Below are positions 9,176-17,400 of a stretch of 17,400 bases of DNA, in pieces (position 1 is the first letter of the stretch; the number at the start of each line of letters is the position of its first letter). Position numbers and translations under genes: made by a program. Source of the stretch: Stephanodiscus triporus (lineage: Eukaryota > Bacillariophyta > Thalassiosirophyceae > Thalassiosirales > Thalassiosiraceae); assembly GCA_036939755.1 (NCBI GenBank), contig JALLAZ010000294.1:1-17400 (forward strand), written 5' to 3'. The notes beneath the pieces are model-generated. The model was not told where the DNA came from. It saw nothing but the letters and a program-made list of their open reading frames with translations, and searched no databases.

Positions 9176-12100
9176 TTAATGAAATTGATCGTAATGTTTA
9201 TGTTGTGGTGCCATTTTAATCTCGCTTGTTACCAAAGATCGCTGCCTGGATAAACAGTGGGGGAACTTATGCGCCACCGTGTATTCAGTAATACAATCAT
9301 GACTGTGACGCACGAAATACTTCCTCGATTTGACAGGGCCGATCTTTTGAACGACCATTGCAGTGATGCATGTCATCGCCTCATCAGTGGTTGCATCAAA
9401 AGATGCTCTTGTTCTGAGAACAATTGTACGCTTTATGTCATCATTTTTCAACGCTTCAATTAGTGGCATCGCGAAAGTCTGGCATACGCACTCTTCCCAG
9501 GATTTTTTTGGATATTGCTGCTTCATATGCGCTGCTGCCTCCAGTGCAGGCTTCGAAACTCGGCATATTGATGGCTTATCCCACTCGAAGAATGTTGGGA
9601 TTGTTGTACTCTCTTGAAATCTGGAAGGTTTATGTCCTTGGAGGATGACTAGAATGTATATATGAGCTCCCTTGTCAATGTTGGTTGTCAAAGTCTTTCC
9701 AACTCCGTGCTCCGTGATTTTTGCAAGCTTCGAAAAAATGGTGGCACGAACGCGTCTAAGAGCAGCGTGTGCTTCTGATTTATGCCTTTTGCTATCGTCA
9801 TGGATTGCAGTATTCACCAAGCTCAGCAACTCCTCAAAGTGTAAACAAGCGAGGTCTTCTATTCCATCTTCCTCCGCGTATGCAACTGCTACATGCTCTA
9901 TGACACTGATCAACATCGAGCACACACTTTCTTTCTTTCGAATCGCAATGTCAGACTCCAATAATGCATTTGCAAAATCCATTACTGAAATGTTGCCACG
10001 ATTATGATGCTCATCTGACAAACCAATCGATGACAGCCACGGTGAACGTCGGATATCAGTCCACAGATCAAATCGACACGGCTCCCACTGTGGAAGGTGA
10101 TCAAAAGATTCAATTAAGGAGTGAGCGCAAAGAATCATGACTTCTGCTACTTCAGACCACTGTCTTTTTGCGATATGTATATCTCTCAGTGTTAACAACC
10201 ATCTCAATTTCTGTGATAAACTGGTTTCGTGCGAAAAGAAGCTCGCAGCCTCAAAAACGGATTCCTCATCGGCGTCAAAAACTGCTTTGGCGGGAAGAAG
10301 TCCGAACTGGGGAAAGCTTGCCACAGTGGCCGCGCGTCGGGCTCTGGCGATTTCGTCAAGATCAAGGTTAGAAGAACCACTAAGCCTGATTTCAACTAGG
10401 ACTGCGTCAATGATGGCTTGGGCCGTTCGACATAAAATAGTAAGCGAAGGCAGCAATTGAGGATTGACCCGATCGTCATCAAACGGATTGGTTTCCTCCA
10501 CATCAGCGAGAGCACGGCGCAAAGGCCAAAGTGAAGACTCGACGCTTTCCATAGATTTTATCAGGCCGCTTACACTGTATAGTGCAATTTCACGCGCAGC
10601 TATTTCAGGCATAATGGATAAAAAGCAAAGGGATAGGGAGTCGATGCTCCCAAAATCTTCATAAACTCCGCATAAAAGCGAGACTAGAAAATCAACAGCC
10701 ATGGACCGAATGGATAATTCAGTTGAATTCATCAATGTAAGAACAATGCGCCCCCAATGCTGAAGACGGCTGCCAACAGACTTCAAGAACATGAGCACTC
10801 CAAATTTATCAAGGGCATATGCGCAGCCTGTTCGAGAAAGGCACAGACCAGAAAGAGAAAAGAACTCAATGATGTGCGACAGGCAAGACTCAAAAAAGTC
10901 TGCACATCTCCACAACGACAACTTACTTCCTAGAGTTCGAAGATGAGTCACAGATGATTGTGGACTTGCAAGCAAATGAAGCAATACATCAAAAAGAGAT
11001 CCACCAAGCCTTTCAAGTTCATCTTTATCTCTTGAAACAACATGATAACATTCATCAACACATAGGATAACTGATGCAGATATACAGTTGAAGGCTTCTT
11101 GGGCTATCTCCTTCGACAATCCACCTAGGACAGGCAGTGATTCATCGCCAGATATAATGAAGTGTTGCGCTGTAGTACCAGCCAATTTGAGAAGGAGGAC
11201 GAAATCGTTGATTCTGTTACCCTGAATTTTTTTCAAACGGAAGGGGGTGTTGGAAGGCATTGATCACTGCTGAAAAGTAGGCACTTATGACAACCGATGT
11301 GATGTTTTCTTACCTTGGAAAGCTTGCGCAACTCATCGCGAATGATCACATCTGGTCCCTCTTGAAGTATATAAAGCAAAGAAAGAAGCCAGGTGACTCT
11401 CACTCTCTGATTGGGATCCATCCTGGCCAAAATTAAGACAGCATTAGCAGATTGTCGTAGAACAGCACTTGTGGATAAGGCCGCCACACGAGAAGTGGAT
11501 GCAACAGTTTGGAACCTTGAATCCATGGCGTGCCGCTTTATAAGAAGCTCATACGCGATGAGTATCGAATGGAATGCTAATGATTCCATGCGAAGAAGGT
11601 CGCCACGCGATAGCACACTATGTTCTTTTCTTCTTCCTTGCTTTGCAGTCTTCTCTTGTTTTTTAGCCTCCACGATTATGGTCTTGCACGATGTACTGCA
11701 GATGGAGAGGCATTGATTCATAAGCAAGTCAGACAGCCAAAAACTTGGAGGGAAACGATCTACTTCATCCCAGTGTTTTTGCATGAAGTCCTTGTCCAAA
11801 TCGTTGCCCGCGCATTGATTTGTCCACGTAGAAGGTTCTGATTTCATTCTAGGAAAAGTCCCTGTAAACTTTATGGGGAAGTTCAGCTTGGAGAAAGCTG
11901 GCATAACGGCAAGTCTTTCCACAGCGTGCAGCCTGATTTGTCTTGCACATTTGCTGAGCCTTTGATGAGATTTTTCTGTCACATGTGCACCTTTTCGTGA
12001 ATTATCTTCGCATTCTCCCAAAATATTGAAATATGAATGGATTAATGTGGCGACTTGAGTTGGGTGTAAAAGCGTAAATAATCCAATGAGAAAGTCCAAC

Positions 12101-15100
12101 ACGCAATCACCATCCATAAGTGTTTTTGTCAGCATTTTGTCGGCATTCGCATGTCGGTTGTTTCCACTCAGCGATTGCCTCATCATTCCCAGAGCAATTG
12201 TCTCAACTAAAGCGATGAGGATTTGAATGTGGTTGTCGTCGAGAAATGTCATTGGCACATTAAGTTTTGATGTGTCACTCTGGGCGCACCTCATACCGAG
12301 AGACTTCAAACAAAGCGGCAAGAAAAATGACATATTCCGTATGAATGAGAATGCTACAGCAGAGTCACTCGTTGAATTATAGCCCCCGTGGATAAGTTCA
12401 TAAGGCCAACTAGGGATAGCATTGCAAGTACTGCGAATCTGATAATTACTCTCAATCGAAGCTGCAAGTGAGGTCCAGGCTTGAACCCAAAGTGCAAACA
12501 CCACTTCGTACAAAAGTGGTGTTTTTGATGTCGCGACACTTTTCCCATTCAAGACTGAGTCGTCGGATTGTCTTATCGGATGAAACACCATAGGGGAGCT
12601 ATTTAAGCATGATTGCTTTCCACGCAGAAATGGTGCGATATTCTTTGTCTTGCCCTCCTCCTCGACATCCGAACTGGGTTCAAAAGGACTTTGAATACTG
12701 CCGATATCCTAGATAGACGGACGGGAGGTATGAATAAAATGACAGATAACATCAGAAATCACACTGTTGCCAAACTTCTCACGCACCATCATTTGGATTG
12801 TAGTACTTATCTTTCGACTATTCAAAGTTCCATTCACTGTATGTCGTGGGCTGGTGGCATCCACTGAAGGTGCTATGCATGGCGCAATCACAAGCCGGGC
12901 CATACTGTTGACACGGTTTGCCATATCTTCGGCTCGTTTAGTTGAGAAAGAGAAGGGGTTCGAATTTTTGGTTCGAGTGGGTGATCTCTGGGGAGTTTTT
13001 GCGCTCACAATACCAGACCCACAAGTCCAACTAATTGCTACTGCATCGTGAATTCCAGTTGATGAGCTTTTTGATTGAAGTATTTCATCTTGTGTTCCAA
13101 CCGAAAAGCTTTTGGAATCTAGGATTGAAGGAAATACTGTCAGAGAATTACCTCTAGAAAGTATTGTGCCAAATGTCGCCACCGTTTCGTCATCTTCAAA
13201 ATATTCTCTAGCATAATATGCATCATCATCGTTGAGCCCTGCCTCTGCTTTCAGTTGTTCGCTTCTTGTTGCAACGAAAGCTTTGCGCGAAAATGTTTTT
13301 GTAGCTATATCATTCTTGGGAGATTGCATAGTATATCTGGGAGTTCTTCTTTGGTCATCATTTGACTCAGTCAATGAGGAATAGGGCCCATCGAAAAAAC
13401 CGCCATCATTAAGAATGTGACTTGAATCTTGCGACTCGCTGAAGTGTCTCTCGTCAATGGAGAGTCCGTTCTCTGAATGCCTAACCTTACTATCAGAAGT
13501 TCCACGACGATGCTCGAAAAGATGTTCGTCGAAGGTGTCTAAAAACGATTTCACCAGACGCAGATACTGCAAGGATAATATGCAGCAATCTCTCTCTTGG
13601 TAGGATGTTCTCGTCTTGTCTAAGATCTCAAACATGTTACGAATGATAGCAAGTAATGCAACTGCCTTCTCAGAAGCATTATTGAGTCTATGCCACTCAA
13701 AATTGCCTCTACCAAAAATATCAAACATCGATTCAAAGTGAAATGATGTGCGACACTGGTTCAGAAGGAGCATGTTGGCTGTGATGAGGCATAAAAAGTG
13801 GCGTTTCACTGCCTGTCCCGAAGACATCGCGAGAATGTCAAGGAATGGAGACCCCAAGGAACAATCTACGTCCATGTTCGAACTGCCACAGCAGTTTGCG
13901 GAACAGGGCATGAGCAATGGATAGTCTCGTAGTAACAATGCCACTTTGGGGTCGGAGACGTGAAACGAGCTAGCAAGTCTTGTTTCAACTTGTATTTGGA
14001 TGCCCTCGCTCAGCTGAATTCGGTGAAGTCCGTTGGGGATTATGGTGGTCACCCGGGTCCCGGACACTGACTCCTTTGATGAAATGATGAAAGGTATTGC
14101 AGTATTCGCTATTGGCTCAACATCCCCATTGCCTCTCACGGCAAATAAAGAAAATAGTAAGAAATGACGACGATCGAGTATATCTGGCAGCCGAATCTTC
14201 ACCTCATCTTTCAGGGGAATGTCTGTCTGACTCGTCTCTGCTTTGCTCTTAATCTTCTTGTCATCCATTTTATTTTTGACTAGTTTTGTGAAGAAGGACT
14301 CCACCAAGGGAGGGCCCGCGGGCGATGATGCGTTGTAAATAGCTTGTAATGCCTGATATGTAGGCTCTGAAGTATCATAAGACTTAGGATCAAGAGGCAG
14401 CTCTTGTTCCACGACTTGTATCCGAATAGTCATACAATTATCGCTTCCGCAACATTTCGCTCGTGACTTGTTTTCAACTCGACCAGAACTCCAACGAATC
14501 AAACGGGGGTATATGTAAAGTAGATTGAGGACAGTGCTGGAAGCCATGGCTGAATCATCGTCGTAGTTTCGAGGGAGGGATCGAGGGGGGAAGTATAGCA
14601 CTTCCTTCAGGTCGAAGGAGGAGGAGTATCCGGACTCTTGCGATGGCGGGAGCCTGCGAAGATTGGACCGCTGCCTTTTGGCGCCCTTCGACGTTGGCCC
14701 ATCGTAGCTTACCGCACAGTCTCCGGTGACATCCGCGAGCAATTGAAGTCCCAACGTTGCTACATCGTCATGCACATCACTGCGGAATATCTGGGGTGGT
14801 GGCTCATCCAGCAAGGCCCGCATGAAATCCCGGCCAAGGTAGGAAGTGAACACCTCAATATAGCCACCAGTGACATGGGTCGACATCGTCAGTGAAGATG
14901 ACGGTGGATTCGTGATACACGCGAGCCTTTTGACGAAGTCCTCGTGCGACTCTGGTTCGTCCGGAAAGGCGAAGAATGGCGATCTCTCTCGCTTATGCTG
15001 GGCGACGTCGTTCTTTCTGCAAAATGCTGGAGTGATGCTAAAGCCTACGGGCACCAAGAATTGAACGCCCATTTCTTCCAACAAGGCGGAGGTGAAGTTG

Positions 15101-16991
15101 CTTTGCTGATGCTGTATACATTCAGCAACGGCCGAGATATCCTCGTTTCGAAACTTTCCGCTAAGCATGCTCCCAAAAATAGGCTTTCTCGGCCGGTCGG
15201 CGCAGTCGGCCTCATCGGGTCGACCGTTCGCCCGATGGACTTGAATCACCAGATACAAATCTCGCGGAGAAACCTCCAATGGATCGTACGACATTATCGC
15301 CCTACGTTTCCTCCTGCGCCATGACTGCGGACGCCCCCCGTCCTTTGTGTCATCTTCGCCACCTCCTCCTTCGATTTCGTTCCAATCGCCGGCGGGGAAG
15401 AAGAAATCCTCGCTGATCTTGCCACAAAATAGGCTGGCGGTGTCGTCGTTGTTGTTTTCGTGGCGTTGCCGTCGATGTCGTAGTTTGTTCGGGAGGGCGT
15501 ACAGCGCCATAGTGCAAAAGTACGGCTCGGCGTCGTCGTCCTCCTCGCCGCCCAATCGAACGTCGAGCGGACAGGCGAGGAAGTAAACGTGTCCGGGAGG
15601 ACGATCCATGAACGGGCGCGGTCGCCACGTGTGGAGGGAAGAAAACGTCGCGTCCACCGGCGGGGCGAAGACCGAGTACGACCTCGGGTCCTTCGCGCGA
15701 CGATGATGAAACCATTCCACGTCGTTCCTCGCTTTGCCTTCCTTGGCCGTGCCGTCCCCCCTCCTCCCTCCCTTGCCCTCGCCGTCCTTCGCTGCGGTCT
15801 TTCCGTCGTTCTCGACCCTGCCATTTCGCATCTCGTATTCCTTCGTCGCGCTCCTCCCGAACGCGATTTTTTCCCTCTCGTAGGCCGAGACGAGCTCTCG
15901 TCCCGCGAAGGGCACGCCCGGTATCGAACTCCCTCCCGCCCAAACCCTGACGTCCTCCACGCACGAGGGGTGCAACGTGTCGATAGTCTTCGTCGTCACG
16001 TCCTCCTCGATCCCCGCCTCCCCACCGTCTCCTTCTAGTACCGATTCGTCGTCGTCGTCGTCGACGAAGAGCATGAATCCCGATGCCAACAGCACGATGC
16101 GCGGGCTCGACTCCTCCCACTCGGCCTCCCTCCTGACCTCGTCCATCTTCGTCCTGACCTCGTCGGGGGACGGATTCGGAAAGCCAACGTCCGACCTCGA
16201 TGGCAGGCGTCTTTTGGCGTTGGTCAATATCGGCGAGTGTTCCGGCAGCGACGACCTCGTCGCGGCGTATGCGTCTATGGGGATGTACCTCCCGTCATTG
16301 TCGTCGTTTTTCTTATCCTTCCTACTCCTCCTCCTGCGCGCGGCCGTCGTCGTCGTCGTCGTCGTCGGTTCGGCATTGTCCTCGCGCCCCTCCCATCCCT
16401 CCTCGTCGAAAATCGATCCATCGAACCACGGATCTGCGTCCGCGCTGCACGCCGCGTTCCAGTGCAGCTGTTGCACGACCTTCGTCGACGACGACGACGT
16501 CGACGATGATCCGTGCATGAATTCCAATATCGCCACGTGGTTCGGACTCGGCGATATCCTGCACGGATTCTTGCTGCCGCCGACCCCGATTCCGACCCCG
16601 GAGACGGATCCTCCTCCGTCGACGCTCGCGCTGGAGGCGTCCCACTCACCCGCGACGATGCGACTGCCGCGCATACGATCCATCTCCTCCAGCATCCGCC
16701 GCAGCGACGCGCTGCTGATCCCGCCAACGCCGATCCCTGCATCGTCGTCGTCGTCGTCGTCGTATTCGTATTCGTCGTCTTTGTCGTCGTCGTCTTTGTC
16801 GTCGTCGTTGTTCCCGCCCCCGCCTCGGCCGCGAATTCGAATGCGGCGGGGACGACGGCGGCCGCTACGATCGAACGCCGCGCGAGACGACATGTCCACC
16901 GATCGGACCGACACCCGCATGGCGTTGGACGGATGCTGGAAGGTGCGCGTCGCGAACCTCTTGCCTCCGCCTTCGGTCGGCGGCGCGATAT

Positions 16992-17024
<33 letters not shown>

Positions 17025-17226
17025 ACTGCGGCGGCCTCTGTCGTTCGGACGACGACCTCGTTCCCTGGACTCTTCTCGAGGAGGGGGGGTGGGGAGGCGT
17101 CATTTTTTTTATTACGGCCGTCGACGTCGGAGTCACAGTCGTCGCAGTCGTCGACGATGACTCATTATTCCGACGACGACGTGCACTTTGATGGGGTGGC
17201 GGCGGCTTTGGGGGCATGCTGTGCAT
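9176..17226 (-). CDS. DOCK/zizimin-like guanine nucleotide exchange factor, DHR2 apparently truncated
   Basis: Predicted activator of Rho-family GTPases at membranes. Exons 17226-12787, 12708-11314 and 11221-9176, joined in phase 0, give about 2626 residues. Residues 1-500 are low complexity: Ala tract near 68-78, Asp tracts near 140-162, Thr tract near 287-294. Zizimin-type N-terminal motifs follow: EPYFCTMALYAL near 565, GKISEDFFF near 600, DLYLVIQVHRA near 655. The DHR1 (C2-like, lipid-binding) domain spans about 875-1095, with EVLYFPPRSLPRNY, LLYIYPRLIRWS, HFLLFSLFAVRGNGD and TAIPFII. An armadillo-like helical region fills the middle. DHR2 begins near 2283 (LRWLLTLRDIHIAKRQWSEV) and reaches a lobe-C-like TEYTVAHKFPHCLSRQRS. 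It stops about 345 residues in, where the family usually runs to 400 or more. The start is the first ATG after an in-frame TAA (17353-17355); a second ATG lies at 17217. The family call is good; subfamily and activity are uncertain. Confidence 0.75.
12709..12786 (-). other. Intron 1 of the DOCK-like gene, containing an in-frame TAG
   Basis: The frame of the 5' exon meets TAG at 12711-12709 and then continues in the same frame into the next coding block. The best explanation is a 78-bp phase-0 intron with donor ATG|GTGCGT and a pyrimidine-rich acceptor ending CTATCTAG|GAT. Two shorter in-frame alternatives (54 bp with donor GTGATT, 42 bp with donor GTTATC) use the same acceptor. Intron size fits the others in the window (78-147 bp). 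A genuine nonsense mutation cannot be excluded without transcript data. Confidence 0.65.
16346..16366. repeat. (GTC)7 trinucleotide repeat encoding a Thr tract
   Basis: Seven perfect GTC triplets on the plus strand read as Thr codons in the minus-strand DOCK-like frame. The neighbouring (GTC)/(TCG) runs at about 16047-16062 and 16490-16505 give Asp and Ser-Thr tracts. They are in frame with the gene and likely variable in length. Confidence 0.8.
16742..16762. repeat. (TCG)7 trinucleotide repeat encoding an Asp tract
   Basis: Seven TCG triplets read as GAC (Asp) on the minus strand. Interrupted copies continue to about 16809, encoding an Asp/Lys/Glu/Tyr-rich acidic stretch near residues 140-162 of the DOCK-like protein. 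Confidence 0.8.
16992..17024. repeat. (CGG)11 trinucleotide repeat encoding an Ala tract
   Basis: Eleven CGG triplets are read in the DOCK-like frame as a run of Ala codons (GCC-type) near residues 68-78. It is GC-only and perfect, so a likely site of slippage. Confidence 0.8.
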
Positions 17227-17400
17227 GGAGGATGAGGAGGACCTCGCCGCTGCTGCCGCGGATGAACAATAATTTGGCAGGTGTTGCCTTTTTCCATGGG
17301 GACAGGATGAGCGACGACAATGATGATGAAGAGAAATACCGTATACCGGGGTTTAAGAACCACCGGGTTAACCCCGTTATTCTACCAAAGTAGTATTTTC
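17227..17400. other. 5' flank of the DOCK-like gene
   Basis: The minus-strand frame stays open upstream of ATG 17226 to TAA at 17355-17353, with no further in-frame ATG. This supports the chosen start and makes the stretch probable 5' UTR and promoter. A 7-bp inverted repeat, CGGGGTT (17347-17353) and AACCCCG (17370-17376), lies close to the window edge. No promoter motif is certain. Confidence 0.45.

Noticed and set aside
11222..11313. Acceptor TTTTCAG near 11,265 for DOCK-like intron 2
   Set aside because: With the phase-0 GTAAGA donor it leads directly into an in-frame TGA; the next acceptor (ATTCAG|GGT at 11221) keeps the frame open.
9176..12708. Separate genes starting at the internal ATGs near 11,260 and 12,591
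   Set aside because: The frames join cleanly by GT..AG introns of 92 and 78 bp in phase 0, and the DHR1, helical and DHR2 order is that of one DOCK protein.
15977..17191. Plus-strand open frame of 404 codons, rich in Ser and Val
   Set aside because: It is the antisense of the triplet-repeat-rich DOCK-like N-terminus. Its composition mirrors the repeats (runs of Ser, Val and Ala), it has no domain, and the minus strand carries clear zizimin-type motifs over the region just downstream.

Overview
The window is nuclear eukaryotic DNA. It holds three intron-bearing protein genes with short introns (mostly 78-147 bp, one of 316 bp) and GT..AG splice sites. The best fit is a diatom, probably Thalassiosira-like. 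Three things point that way: a mitochondrial, glutamine-dependent carbamoyl-phosphate synthase of the urea-cycle (CPS I/III) type, a secreted-type sugar dehydrogenase ending in Pro-Thr-Arg-Arg repeats, and Asp-, Ser- and Ala-tract-rich N-terminal regions. The organism call is inference; the gene families are read from the sequence.

Layout. Positions 1-1122 are AT-rich and hold no convincing gene, only a 68-codon open frame on the minus strand (691-897) that may be a gene remnant. Positions 1123-6584 (minus) are a complete six-exon carbamoyl-phosphate synthase of 1581 residues: transit peptide, glutaminase, two synthetase halves and an allosteric domain. Positions 6585-7283 are a divergent intergenic region. 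It contains five regularly spaced TGACG elements like the diatom CO2/cAMP-responsive elements, plus small direct and inverted repeats. Positions 7284-9129 (plus) are a three-exon sorbosone/glucose dehydrogenase-like protein of 551 residues. Its repeat tail is split by an intron. Positions 9176-17226 (minus) are a three-exon DOCK/zizimin-like Rho-family exchange factor of about 2626 residues. Its catalytic DHR2 region appears to stop early, just short of the convergent dehydrogenase gene.

How the genes relate. The synthase and the dehydrogenase are transcribed away from each other and share one upstream region, so the TGACG cluster could act on either or both. The dehydrogenase and DOCK genes converge with only 46 bp between their stop codons, so their 3' UTRs probably overlap. 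I see no operon, mobile element, CRISPR array, tRNA or rRNA. Eight of the nine introns inferred here are phase 0, and six of nine donors begin GTGAG. No database search was possible, so all family calls rest on motif recognition and reading-frame logic.
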